The position numbers were made by a program, and so were the translations under genes. The notes under the pieces were generated by a model. That model was not told the origin of the DNA. It saw nothing but the letters and a program-made list of their open reading frames with translations, and made no database searches. Below are positions 25,773 through 34,549 of a DNA stretch of 64,000 nucleotides, piece by piece; the stretch's first letter is position 1, and each line of letters opens with the position of its first letter. This DNA comes from Oceanobacillus sp. J11TS1 (lineage in GTDB: Bacteria > Bacillota > Bacilli > Bacillales > Amphibacillaceae): contig NZ_BORO01000014.1 of NCBI RefSeq assembly GCF_018333215.1, forward strand, positions 1 to 64,000. The letters run 5' to 3'.

Positions 25773-26435
25773 TCATTTATCAGCTGAAGAAGGTGTATCG
25801 TCAACTTCTATTTCTACATATTTTTGATCCAGCAATTCGATTTCTGCTTGTGCACTTGTTAAGTCTACGATCCAGTTCTGAAAGGCATCTATTTCTTCTG
25901 TTTTTACATAAATAATAAACGCCACGTTCTCAAGATAATGGATATCTTCTAAAATGTATTGGGATTGCTGGCGAATTTCATTTTCCAGTTTCCCTAATAG
26001 CGGATATTCTACGGTTATTGATATTCCTTGCATCAGCTCTCTGCGAACAATCCCGGTAGTTTTGATACCTTGTGTTGTTGCTGATCCATAGGCACGAATA
26101 AGGCCGCCAGCCCCCAGTTTGATTCCGCCGAAATATCTTGTCACGACAACGGCAGTATCTTTTAATCCTTTTTTCTTTAATACTTCTAAAATTGGAACAC
26201 CCGCAGTTCCGCTTGGTTCGCCATCATCATTTGCTTTTTGGATATGGTCTGTTTCGCCTATAATGTATGCAGAGCAATTATGGGTAGCGTCCCGATGCTC
26301 TTTTTTGATAGCTTGAATAAATTCTTGTGCTTCCATTTCTGATTCGACTCGTTTAACATTCGCAATAAAGCGGGATTTTTGAATGATTATTTCATCCACT
26401 CCCTGCTGTTTTACAGTATAATACATAGATAACAT
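25773..26435 (-). CDS. yvyE: YvyE/YigZ (IMPACT) family protein
   Basis: A 220-residue UPF0029 protein. The N-terminal IMPACT domain shows KSRFIANVKRV, HNCSAYIIG, NDDGEPSGTAG and VTRYFGGIKLGAGGLIRAYG; a C-terminal ferredoxin-like DUF1949 domain follows. Family members bind ribosomes or nucleic acid in eukaryotes; the bacterial role is not established. It is divergent from degS, the same arrangement as in B. subtilis. The ATG at 26435 follows GAGGTGA by nine bases. Confidence 0.87.
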   Translation of the reverse strand: MLSMYYTVKQQGVDEIIIQKSRFIANVKRVESEMEAQEFIQAIKKEHRDATHNCSAYIIGETDHIQKANDDGEPSGTAGVPILEVLKKKGLKDTAVVVTRYFGGIKLGAGGLIRAYGSATTQGIKTTGIVRRELMQGISITVEYPLLGKLENEIRQQSQYILEDIHYLENVAFIIYVKTEEIDAFQNWIVDLTSAQAEIELLDQKYVEIEVDDTPSSADK

Positions 26436-26563
26436 AATATATTTTCACCTCAATTAATTCGCTGTGTATATGCTTGGAATGGGTTTACCATTAAAGTTTG
26501 ATATGATCCTTATAAAATCTGGGAAAGTTACGAACAATTATAACATAGGTTGGTGAATTTCTG

Positions 26564-27697
26564 ATGGCAATAAGATTAAGTGATAAAGCTATAGACGAAA
26601 TTATAGAAAACATGATCCAGATGATTGATCAAAGTAAAAATCAAGCATTTGAAATTACCGAAGAAGGAAGAAAGGAATATGAATATCTTTCTGAGGAATT
26701 AGAATCTACGAAGAAAAAAGTCAAAGCGTATATTGTGCGCGGAGACGAATTAGAAAAGAATGTAAAAAGCTACCGACAACAGCTCGCAGTAGTGAGCAAA
26801 GAATTTGGAAAATACTCCGAGGATGAAGTGCGTAAAGTCTATGAAAAAACACATGAACTTCAAACCAAATTTGTGATCATGCGTGAAGAAGAAAAGTTAT
26901 TAAGAAAGCGGCGTGATGAAATAGAGATTAGATTGACAAGTCTCTCCCATGTTTTGGAGCGAGGGGAAGATCTTGTCGGAAAAATTTCTATCATTTTTAA
27001 CTTTTTACAGGATGATTTTAAGCAAGTAAATGAACTGATTGAAGATGCCAGAGAAAAACAAGAATTTGGGTTGAAAATTATTGAAGCGCAAGAAGAAGAA
27101 AGAAAAAAACTTTCGCGGGAGATTCATGATGGACCAGCTCAAATGCTGGCTAATGTACTTTTACGCTCAGATATTCTCGACTATGTCATAAAAAAAGGGA
27201 AAGCGGAGGAAATTTCTGAGGAGATTAAATCATTGCGGAAAAACGTTCGCTCATCTTTAAGGGAAGTGCGCAGAATAATATACGATTTACGACCAATGGC
27301 TTTAGATGACTTAGGGGTTGTTCCAACGATACGAAAATATGTTGACAGGTTAACAGAGTATCACGATATACATGTTGAGTTTATCGTGTTTGGGAAAGAA
27401 AAAAGATTTAATTCAAAATATGAAGTTGCTTTATTCCGGTTAATGCAAGAAGCTACTCAAAATGCGATTAAACATAGTGAAGCTTCGGAAATTAAGGTGA
27501 AGTTAGAAATAATGAAAAATAGATTGATACTGATTGTAGCAGATAACGGCAAAGGTTTTAACTTAGAAGAAAGAAGTGATGGTTCATTTGGTTTAATCGG
27601 GATGAAAGAGCGTGTTGAAATCCTTGATGGGAACCTCAATATTTCTACTGGTAAAGGAAAAGGAACCACAATTACAATAAATGTTCCATATTCTTAA
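26564..27697 (+). CDS. degS: sensor histidine kinase DegS
   Basis: A 377-residue cytoplasmic sensor kinase without membrane segments, the hallmark of DegS. The N-terminal coiled-coil sensor domain spans about 30-170, the HisKA_3 phospho-acceptor is H188 (LSREIHDGPAQ), and the ATPase boxes are NAIKHSEAS and DNGKGFNL. It phosphorylates DegU, controlling degradative enzymes, motility and competence. It is divergent from yvyE. The partner gene is 565 bases away instead of being nearly contiguous. Confidence 0.93.
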   Translation: MAIRLSDKAIDEIIENMIQMIDQSKNQAFEITEEGRKEYEYLSEELESTKKKVKAYIVRGDELEKNVKSYRQQLAVVSKEFGKYSEDEVRKVYEKTHELQTKFVIMREEEKLLRKRRDEIEIRLTSLSHVLERGEDLVGKISIIFNFLQDDFKQVNELIEDAREKQEFGLKIIEAQEEERKKLSREIHDGPAQMLANVLLRSDILDYVIKKGKAEEISEEIKSLRKNVRSSLREVRRIIYDLRPMALDDLGVVPTIRKYVDRLTEYHDIHVEFIVFGKEKRFNSKYEVALFRLMQEATQNAIKHSEASEIKVKLEIMKNRLILIVADNGKGFNLEERSDGSFGLIGMKERVEILDGNLNISTGKGKGTTITINVPYS

Positions 27698-28262
27698 ACT
27701 TATGTATATAATAAGATATAGATATTGTAGGAAATAGTTGCTTCTTGTAGAAAAGCAGAAAAACTTGAAATTAAGAGAAAGGCTATGGGGATAAGGAGAG
27801 AAAAGTTGTAATTAAGGAACATATATAAGACATTAAATATGTACATAAAAAGCTTAACATTTTCATGACGATGTGCTTATGTTAAGCAAAGTAAGCGATT
27901 AAAAAGTTAATATTTTGAGCTGAAATGAGACAGTAGCAACGATATGTACTACAATAGACTTATTTATTAATAAAACTATCTATCTATTAATGATTAAGAA
28001 AACACATACGTGTTCAAAAGTGATGATAAAAAAGGACCAAGAAGTTCAAGGCAATGCGGGATTCCAGTAATGGAACGTATGCAGTTATATAGGTGAGCTT
28101 CAGACAAGCAAGCTAACGAACTTTAGACAGGATATAATGACTTTTATGTTTCCCGCGCGCCGTGGGCAATAAGTTTCTTTTTCTGATGGGTCATTTTTAG
28201 CGGACTTTTGGACATCCTCTATAATTCAATTAGTATGATTACCTAGAAAAGGAGAATTATAT
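27698..28262. other. degS-degU intergenic region
   Basis: This 565-base gap holds no protein gene that I can support. It carries an inverted repeat, GCTTAACAT (27852-27860) and ATGTTAAGC (27879-27887), that read on the minus strand is followed by TTTTT like a terminator. A TTCCAGTAATGGAA hairpin lies near 28063, and a probable degU promoter (-10 TATAAT at 28220-28225) near the right end. A small RNA could be encoded here. Confidence 0.45.
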
Positions 28263-28955
28263 ATGGACGAGCAAAAAGAAGTAAGCATTGTATTAATTGA
28301 CGATCACAAGTTATTTCGTGAAGGTGTCAAACGAATTTTAGAATTTGAGTCAGCATTTAAAGTAGTTGCCGAGGGAGATGACGGTTCTGATGCTGCTGAC
28401 CTTGTAAGAGATAATAATCCAGACGTTGTGTTAATGGATATTAATATGCCTAAAATTAATGGTGTGCAGGCGACTGCTGATTTATTAAGACAATTTCCAA
28501 ATACAAAAATCATTATTTTATCTATTCATGATGATGAAAATTACGTGACGCATGCCTTGAAATCAGGAGCACAAGGATACTTATTAAAAGAAATGGATGC
28601 AGAAGCACTTGTGGAAGCAATTAAAGTAGTAAGCAGCGGCGGATCTTATTTACATCCTCGTATTACGCATAATTTAGTAAAAGAGTACCGTCGTTTAGCA
28701 CGAGAAAATACTTCTAGTTTTGCAAATAGAAACGTAGAGCACCGCAAACCACTGCATCTATTAACAAGACGTGAATGCCAAGTACTTCAGTTGTTAGCAG
28801 AAGGGAAGAGCAATCGTGCAGTAGCGGAATCGCTCTATATTAGTGAAAAAACAGTTAAAAACCATGTGAGTAATATTCTGCAGAAAATGAACGTTAATGA
28901 TCGTACCCAAGCAGTTGTATGTGCTATTCGAAAAGGTTGGGTAGAAGTTGTTTAA
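28263..28955 (+). CDS. degU: response regulator DegU
   Basis: A 230-residue NarL/LuxR-type response regulator. Receiver domain with D12-D13 region (LIDDHKLF), phospho-acceptor Asp59 (VLMDINMPK) and Lys in LLKEMD; a LuxR-type helix-turn-helix lies at about 160-230 ([25 protein letters not shown]). It acts with DegS on exoenzyme, flagellar and competence genes, several of which lie just downstream. It probably has its own promoter in the spacer. Confidence 0.95.
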   Translation: MDEQKEVSIVLIDDHKLFREGVKRILEFESAFKVVAEGDDGSDAADLVRDNNPDVVLMDINMPKINGVQATADLLRQFPNTKIIILSIHDDENYVTHALKSGAQGYLLKEMDAEALVEAIKVVSSGGSYLHPRITHNLVKEYRRLARENTSSFANRNVEHRKPLHLLTRRECQVLQLLAEGKSNRAVAESLYISEKTVKNHVSNILQKMNVNDRTQAVVCAIRKGWVEVV

Positions 28956-28971
28956 TCTATAATATATATAT

Positions 28972-29016
28972 AAAGCGCCCCGGTTTAGACTATTATCTCT
29001 ATCGAGGTGCTTTTTG
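28972..29016 (+). terminator. intrinsic terminator after degU
   Basis: AAGCGCCCCG pairs with CGAGGTGCTT (one mismatch, one G-T pair) and is followed by TTT. Confidence 0.65.
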
Positions 29017-29275
29017 TTCTTACCGACCTAGAAACGTAATACATTTGCAGCAGATTATTAAAAGTACGATGCCCTGGTAAAAGGAGTTGCAATGCTGCCG
29101 GCGGGGAGGCGAAAAAAGCATTCGATTTTTAGCGGAGTTTCGTGTAGAATAATGAAAAGTAATGATGCGTAATTTAGAAAGAAGACAGTGATAGGAAAAA
29201 AGGTGGAATGCTTTACTTCCGCATTTTCATACTGTTATGGATTAGAATGTCATAGATGTAAAGGAGAAATCGTTT

Positions 29276-30118
29276 ATGAAGATTGCTGTCATGTCAGATA
29301 GTACAGCGTACATTTCAAAAGAAGACCGCGAGAAATATGGAATTCATATGGTCCCATTAAGCGTGAATTTTAATGAGGCTTCTTACCGTGAAGAGTTAGA
29401 TATTACGACTGAAGAATTTTATCAGAAACTGGCAAGTGAAAAAGATTTGCCAAGTACCTCACAGCCATCTATCGGGGAGATTACAAAAAAACTGGAAGAA
29501 TTAGCGGAAGACTATGATGCTGTTATTTCTGTTCATTTATCCAGCGGCATTAGCGGTACATACCAAACAATGGTAAGTACGGGAGAAATGGTAGAAGGAA
29601 TTGATGTTTATGCCTATGATTCGGAAATAAGCTGTATGGTACAAGGATTTTATGCAATAGAGGCAGCGAAAATGGCTGCTGATGGACAATCTCCAGAAGC
29701 TATTTTAACAAGACTGGATGAGATGAAAAAAACAGTCCGTGCTTATTTCATGGTCGATGATTTAGCGAATCTGCAACGAGGCGGCAGATTATCAAATGCT
29801 CAAGCAATACTCGGCAGTCTCTTGCAAGTAAAACCTATTCTCCATTTTGAAAATAAGTTAATCGTTCCATTTGAAAAAATCCGGACAAAGAAAAAAGCGA
29901 TATCCCGCATCCTTGGTTTATTAGAAGACGATGTAACTGCAGGTAAGAATCTGCGTGTGGTATTTATCCATGCGAATAACCTGGCATATGCCGAAAAATT
30001 AGAAGCAGAATTTAAACAAAAACATCCAGAAATGGAAACATCGATTAGTTATTTTGGTCCAGTAATTGGGACTCACCTTGGAGAAGGCGCCATTGGTGTT
30101 GGTTGGTACGAAAAATAA
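29276..30118 (+). CDS. DegV-family fatty-acid-binding protein (FakB type)
   Basis: A 280-residue EDD-fold protein. The ligand-binding signatures are SDSTAYI, PSTSQPS and HLSSGISGTYQT, where the Ser/Thr hydroxyls contact the fatty acid carboxylate. FakB proteins present fatty acids to the kinase FakA for phospholipid synthesis. It occupies the place of yviA between degU and comFA in B. subtilis. Shine-Dalgarno AAAGGAG lies ahead of the ATG. Confidence 0.88.
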   Translation: MKIAVMSDSTAYISKEDREKYGIHMVPLSVNFNEASYREELDITTEEFYQKLASEKDLPSTSQPSIGEITKKLEELAEDYDAVISVHLSSGISGTYQTMVSTGEMVEGIDVYAYDSEISCMVQGFYAIEAAKMAADGQSPEAILTRLDEMKKTVRAYFMVDDLANLQRGGRLSNAQAILGSLLQVKPILHFENKLIVPFEKIRTKKKAISRILGLLEDDVTAGKNLRVVFIHANNLAYAEKLEAEFKQKHPEMETSISYFGPVIGTHLGEGAIGVGWYEK

Positions 30119-30121
30119 AAG

Positions 30122-30164
30122 AAAACTTCATTCAGCGGAGAAATCCTGCACTGGATGAAGTTTT
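30122..30164 (+). terminator. intrinsic terminator
   Basis: AAAACTTCATTCAG pairs with CTGGATGAAGTTTT (13 of 14 positions), after the DegV-family gene. Confidence 0.75.
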
Positions 30165-30261
30165 ACTATATATAGCCTAATGAAGCTTGAAAATGTGACT
30201 TTATCAAAACAATCGTTCTACTAAAAGACGTAAATCTAAATTTTTTCATGGAGGTGTTTGT

Positions 30262-31677
30262 TTGAATATTGATAAACGTATTTTAATGTCCCCTGCATTC
30301 CTCGCGCAAGCTTTATCTGGTAAACGATTATTAGAAGAGGAAGTCCCTATCCCTCAGAAATGTTTCGATGTTCTCCGTTCTACGAAGCAATTGATTCCTA
30401 CTCCTGCAATAGAAAATCAAAAAGGTTCCGTTAAATGTATACGATGCGGCAATGTAGCGCTGCAATATTTCTCCGAATATCCTTGTGGAGTTTGTCAGCA
30501 AAACCATAAATATTGCCGAAACTGTATACAAATGGGGAGAGTAAGTGAATGTAAACCGTTGTACACATGGGGCGGAGCAGCAGTAAATTGGCCCAGACAT
30601 TCTCAACCATTAACCTGGACGGGAAATTTAACAACTGCTCAAAGGAAAGCAGCCGCTCAATTACAGGAGGCCGTTGAAGAAAAAATTCCCGCCTATTTAT
30701 GTTGGGCAGTTTGTGGAGCCGGCAAAACGGAAATGCTTTTCCCGCCACTTACCTCTGCTTTAAAACGTGGTTATCGGATAGCTTTAGCTTCCCCCCGCGT
30801 AGATGTAATTCGCGAGCTGTTACCGAGGATGGGACAAGCTTTTCAAGGCGTATCCATCGAAGCTCTTTACGGAGGAAGCGAGCATCGGACAGGTATGGCG
30901 CAATTGATACTAGCAACCACACACCAGCTCATGCGTTATCATCAAGCGTTTGATGTATTAATTATTGATGAAGTCGACGCCTTTCCTTATTACTTGGATA
31001 AAAGCCTAATGTATGCTGCCAAGCAGGCTGTTAAGAAGCAATCCACCACTTTATACCTCACAGCCACCCCGCGTAAGAATTTCAGGCTGCAAATGAAGCT
31101 GGGAAAATTACCACATGTATTTGTGCCTCTGCGTTACCATGGACATCTCTTACCTGTTCCTAAATTTAAACTTGCTTTTCGTCTTACGAATCAACTTGCA
31201 AACCAAAAACTTCCCAATGCTTTTCGGCAATGGCTGATTCATAGACAAAATCCAAAGCGGCAATTACTCCTTTTTGTGCCGAAGATTGCGATGATAAAGG
31301 AATTAAAAGGGGTGATTACCTCATTGTTAATGGAAGTGGACGCTATTTCTGCTCCCGACCAATTAGAAGCTGTTTATGCAGCGGATGAAGAAAGAGAAGT
31401 GAAAATTAATCAATTTCGCCAAAAGGAACTGCATGTCCTTATTACTACGACCATATTGGAAAGAGGGGTGACTTTTCCTTCCGTTGATGTAGCTGTATTG
31501 AATGCCGGACATGACGTGTTTAATGAAGCAGCTCTCGTTCAAATTGCTGGACGGGCAGGCAGAAGCGCCGATGATCCAACAGGAGAAGTGGTCTTTTTCC
31601 ATGATGGGAAAACAGATGCAATGGAAAAGGCAAGGCAAATGATTGTAGAAATGAATGCTAGGGGGAGGAAGATTTGA
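30262..31677 (+). CDS. comFA: competence DNA translocase ComFA
   Basis: A 471-residue superfamily-2 helicase-like ATPase that drives import of single-stranded DNA in competent cells. An N-terminal four-cysteine zinc motif (CIRCGN, CGVC, CRNC) is followed by Walker A CGAGKTEM, the DEAD-like IIDEVDAF, motif III YLTATPR and motif VI QIAGRAGRS. TTG start with TGGAGGTG upstream. It overlaps comFC; comFB, which separates them in B. subtilis, is absent. Confidence 0.93.
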   Translation: MNIDKRILMSPAFLAQALSGKRLLEEEVPIPQKCFDVLRSTKQLIPTPAIENQKGSVKCIRCGNVALQYFSEYPCGVCQQNHKYCRNCIQMGRVSECKPLYTWGGAAVNWPRHSQPLTWTGNLTTAQRKAAAQLQEAVEEKIPAYLCWAVCGAGKTEMLFPPLTSALKRGYRIALASPRVDVIRELLPRMGQAFQGVSIEALYGGSEHRTGMAQLILATTHQLMRYHQAFDVLIIDEVDAFPYYLDKSLMYAAKQAVKKQSTTLYLTATPRKNFRLQMKLGKLPHVFVPLRYHGHLLPVPKFKLAFRLTNQLANQKLPNAFRQWLIHRQNPKRQLLLFVPKIAMIKELKGVITSLLMEVDAISAPDQLEAVYAADEEREVKINQFRQKELHVLITTTILERGVTFPSVDVAVLNAGHDVFNEAALVQIAGRAGRSADDPTGEVVFFHDGKTDAMEKARQMIVEMNARGRKI

Positions 31678-32348
31678 ATTTTTGTTTATACTGCCATGTA
31701 CAATTAGAAAGATCATTAACTTGGACTAACTGGCTGACTGTGGAAGATAACGACGTATTATGCTCCTCCTGCGCTGATAAACTGGAACGGATTTCTGGAG
31801 AACGATGCGAGGTATGCAGCCGGGCATGGAGCTCAGCGCTCTGTTTAGACTGCCAGCAGTGGAGACAACTAGGGGAAAATATAGAAAGAAATTATTCTAT
31901 TTTCTATTATAATGATACAATACGTGAAATGATCAGCCAGTGGAAATTTCGGGGAGATTATGTGTTAAGAGAAATTTTTCGAAATGACCTCAAAGATACT
32001 TTTGAAAAAGAGTTTGCAGGCAATTCTTCTATGGCAATTGTCCCTATCCCATTAAGTGAAAGCAGAATGCATGAAAGAGGATTTAATCAGTCGCTTGCTC
32101 TAGCAGAGATGCTGGATGCTCCTGTAAAACAAGTATTAGGAAGGAAAAGCGATGAAAAGCAGGCAAAGAAAAATCGCGAGGCGCGTTTGAGGAGGAATAA
32201 TCCTTTCTTTATTACAGAACCGCTAAAGCAAGCGGTCCTGATTATTGATGATATTTATACAACAGGTACAACTGTGCGGCAAGCAGCACAGCAGCTAAAG
32301 CTTCACGGCTGCCCGGCTGTGTACGCCTTAACGTTAGCACGGAGTTAG
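31674..32348 (+). CDS. comFC: competence protein ComFC
   Basis: A 224-residue protein with N-terminal zinc-ribbon cysteines (CLYCH, CSSC, CEVC, CLDC) and a C-terminal phosphoribosyltransferase-like domain whose PRPP loop is VLIIDDIYTTGTT. It cooperates with ComFA in DNA uptake. It begins with TTG overlapping the comFA stop by four bases, after GGGGGAGG. A decayed second copy lies at 33372-33516. Confidence 0.92.
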   Translation: MNFCLYCHVQLERSLTWTNWLTVEDNDVLCSSCADKLERISGERCEVCSRAWSSALCLDCQQWRQLGENIERNYSIFYYNDTIREMISQWKFRGDYVLREIFRNDLKDTFEKEFAGNSSMAIVPIPLSESRMHERGFNQSLALAEMLDAPVKQVLGRKSDEKQAKKNREARLRRNNPFFITEPLKQAVLIIDDIYTTGTTVRQAAQQLKLHGCPAVYALTLARS

Positions 32349-32643
32349 AAGTGCAGGCTTAAACAGGTGGAAAATAAAACTGCTTCCAAAACAGGGAAAC
32401 GATTTGTTATAATAAATGTAATCTAAAGCGCAGGAAAATATACCACCAATCGCGGAGTTTTTTCCCACACAAGAAAATACAAGTCATTGAAGTTGAACCA
32501 GTAGTTTCATTCGTGATATAGCAGCGATTCCGCCACCCTTGACCTTGTTTGTATGGATGAAGCATGTTCAAATGTTAAAAATGGAGGCTGGTCGTATTCC
32601 AGGCATAGTGGGAAAAAACTATATTATTCAAAGGAGAGAATGA
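32349..32643. other. spacer with extended -10 promoter
   Basis: It contains TGTTATAAT (32405-32413), an extended -10 without a good -35, about 230 bases before the lipoprotein gene. The surrounding 30 bases resemble those at 33550-33580 ahead of yvyF. A leader of over 200 bases would result; no riboswitch is recognised. Confidence 0.45.
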
Positions 32644-33246
32644 ATGAAAAGAGTATCTATGATATTAATAATAGGATTATCGACATTGGCTTTCGTTGCT
32701 TGCAGCCAAATTGATACAAATGCAAACACTATTTCAGCAGGTGAATTAACAGAGAGGGAAGACGCCATACTTTCAATCACTTCAGATAAATCATTTGTGT
32801 TTGATTTCAGTATAGATAGTGAATATAAAGAAGTAGCTGTATGGATTGAAAAATATGAATTAGGTAATTTGGTCGATGATCGTTTAGGGTATATGACAAC
32901 AGAGGCTGAGCAAAGTGGCTCCATTATTTTTACACTTTTAGAGAACGTTAGTGAAGATAATAATATATTTAATATTGGAGTTGGCACTGATGAGAGCTTG
33001 ACCTCAGTAAATGTGCCGGATAAAAAATCAAATGAAATAGAGAATATGACAAGTGTGTGGGGGAATATTCCAAAAAACAAAGCTTTAAACGATGGTGAAG
33101 TAGTATTAGCAGATATTTCTTATTCTCAAGATGAAAATGGAATACATTCACTAACAACAGATTTTTATGAAGATCCCGCGGCCCATATGAATGAGCTTGA
33201 AGAATATGACGTTGCTTATTTACTTAAGGCTGAATTTATCAAGTAA
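32644..33246 (+). CDS. hypothetical lipoprotein, 200 aa
   Basis: A signal peptide with lipobox FVACS (Cys20) predicts a membrane-anchored surface lipoprotein. The mature part is acidic, Asp/Glu-rich and without membrane segments; I recognise no domain. The ribosome binding site AAAGGAGAG is strong. It lies where no gene is found in B. subtilis, between comFC and yvyF, and is bracketed by an intact and a decayed comFC, which suggests it came in by insertion or recombination. It ends in a strong terminator. Confidence 0.72.
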   Translation: MKRVSMILIIGLSTLAFVACSQIDTNANTISAGELTEREDAILSITSDKSFVFDFSIDSEYKEVAVWIEKYELGNLVDDRLGYMTTEAEQSGSIIFTLLENVSEDNNIFNIGVGTDESLTSVNVPDKKSNEIENMTSVWGNIPKNKALNDGEVVLADISYSQDENGIHSLTTDFYEDPAAHMNELEEYDVAYLLKAEFIK

Positions 33247-33302
33247 ATGCCAGTAAAAATTAGAAAATCTTAAAACGTAATATAAAACACTGTAAATGGG
33301 CT

Positions 33303-33355
33303 GGGCTGTTGCACAATTGTTTAAGTAATTGTGCAACAGCTCATTCTTCTTTTTA
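33303..33355 (+). terminator. intrinsic terminator after the lipoprotein gene
   Basis: GGGCTGTTGCACAATT pairs with AATTGTGCAACAGCTC (16 bp, one G-T), then CATTCTTCTTTTT. Confidence 0.8.
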
Positions 33356-33371
33356 AGAAGCAGTTGAACCA

Positions 33372-33516
33372 CTAGAAAGGCCCCCTTGATTTGGTCTAAC
33401 TGGCTGCCAATAGAAGAGGACGCGGTTTTATGTTTATCCTGTGCTAATAACCTGCACAGCAATTAAAACTTCAGGGTTGACCTGCAGTGTATTCGTTAAC
33501 ATTAGCGAGAGGGTAA
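33372..33516 (+). pseudogene. decayed, internally deleted copy of comFC
   Basis: The translated remnant WSNWLPIEEDAVLCLSCANNL corresponds to WTNWLTVEDNDVLCSSCADKL of ComFC. It jumps directly to QQLKLQG-stop-PAVYSLTLARG followed by TAA, corresponding to the ComFC C-terminus QQLKLHGCPAVYALTLARS. About 500 bases of the middle are missing, one Cys codon has become TGA, and a frameshift lies near the start. Divergence from the intact copy is considerable, so this is not a recent duplicate. Confidence 0.85.
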
Positions 33517-33557
33517 AGGCTTATTGCAAGGAAGTCTCCCCAAATCAATACACGATT

Positions 33558-33566
33558 TGCTATAAT
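33558..33566 (+). promoter_or_regulatory. extended -10 promoter ahead of yvyF
   Basis: TGCTATAAT is an extended -10. With its surroundings (ACGATTTG-TATAATAAA-GTAATCT) it mirrors the sequence downstream of the intact comFC at 32400-32425, so the ancestral comFC-yvyF spacer is present twice. Confidence 0.5.
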
Positions 33567-33769
33567 AAAGGTAATCTTCCTTCCAGTGACAGCATAAAGA
33601 ATAATGAAATTCAGGGATTAATTTTGCTTTTACTATTAACAAATGCGGAGATGTTGACGATGATATAAACAAGCAAAATCATTTCGTGAAAAAATAAGTC
33701 CTAATATAAAGAGTTTCATTATAATAAAATAATTTTGAGAACGTTGTTTAGTGGAAAGGGGAAACAAAC

Positions 33770-34192
33770 ATGGGAGAACTAGCAAATTGCGAACGCTGTA
33801 ATCGTGTGTTTGTAAAGCAACTTCGAGATATATGTAGAGATTGTTATAAAAAAGAAGAAGAAGACTTTCGAACCGTATACCATTTTTTAAGGAAACGTAA
33901 TAATCGAACTGCTACAATGGCGCAAATTGTAGAAGAAACATGTGTAGAAGAAAGTCTTATTCAAAAGTTTGTTCGAGAAAGAAGACTTCAGCCAGCAGAT
34001 TTTCCGAATTTATCCTATCCATGTGAGAGGTGCCAACAGCCTATTAACCAAGGAACCATTTGTGAGCACTGTCAGCAGCAGCTGAAGGAAGACTTGTTGA
34101 AGCATGAAGCGGTCGAATCTGCACACCAAAAAGTGTTAGATGCAGAAAGAGAAAGAACGTATTACACAAAAGGGCATTGGAATAAAAGTTAA
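33770..34192 (+). CDS. yvyF: flagellar operon protein YvyF
   Basis: A 140-residue protein matching B. subtilis YvyF along its length. An N-terminal zinc-finger-like pair (CERCN, CRDCY) leads to the helical middle (RKRNNRTATMAQIVEETCVEESLI) and a second Cys set (YPCERCQQP, CEHC). It is encoded first in the flgM operon and is thought to be a regulator or assembly factor; its biochemical role is not established. Confidence 0.88.
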   Translation: MGELANCERCNRVFVKQLRDICRDCYKKEEEDFRTVYHFLRKRNNRTATMAQIVEETCVEESLIQKFVRERRLQPADFPNLSYPCERCQQPINQGTICEHCQQQLKEDLLKHEAVESAHQKVLDAERERTYYTKGHWNKS

Positions 34193-34257
34193 TGTATATC
34201 GAACAAAAGTGATGCAGGATGTAGTCAATTCACTCATTACTAGTAAGGGGTGTAAAA

Positions 34258-34521
34258 ATGAAAATTAACGGACCGAATCCAACGAATTTTAATCCATATA
34301 AACAGGCATTTAAGAAAAGCCAGGAGATCGAGTCGGAATCATATAAGAAAGACAGTATTGAAATATCGCACGAAGCGAAGAAATTACAAAAACAAGATCA
34401 GCCAGATCAAAAGCGGGCAGAATATGTGAATGAAATAAAGCAGAAGATTGATGCAAATCAATACAAAATAGATTATGAGAAACTAGCTCAAAAAATGCGT
34501 GATTTCTGGACTGGAAAGTAA
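34258..34521 (+). CDS. flgM: anti-sigma factor FlgM
   Basis: An 87-residue, mostly disordered protein with C-terminal helices (KRAEYVNEIKQKIDANQYKIDYEKLAQKM) that bind SigD until the hook is finished. The N-terminal MKINGPNPTNFNPY is typical of Bacillus FlgM. It is the checkpoint for SigD promoters, two candidates for which occur in this window (12349 and 38893). Shine-Dalgarno AAGGGG. Confidence 0.9.
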   Translation: MKINGPNPTNFNPYKQAFKKSQEIESESYKKDSIEISHEAKKLQKQDQPDQKRAEYVNEIKQKIDANQYKIDYEKLAQKMRDFWTGK

Positions 34522-34549
34522 GTGTATCACGGTCAAAGGAGGAAAATGT

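Noticed and set aside
33303-33342. Terminal inverted repeat of a mobile element flanking the lipoprotein gene
   Set aside because: The two arms are adjacent and followed by a T-rich run, which fits a terminator; no matching end is found on the other side of the gene.
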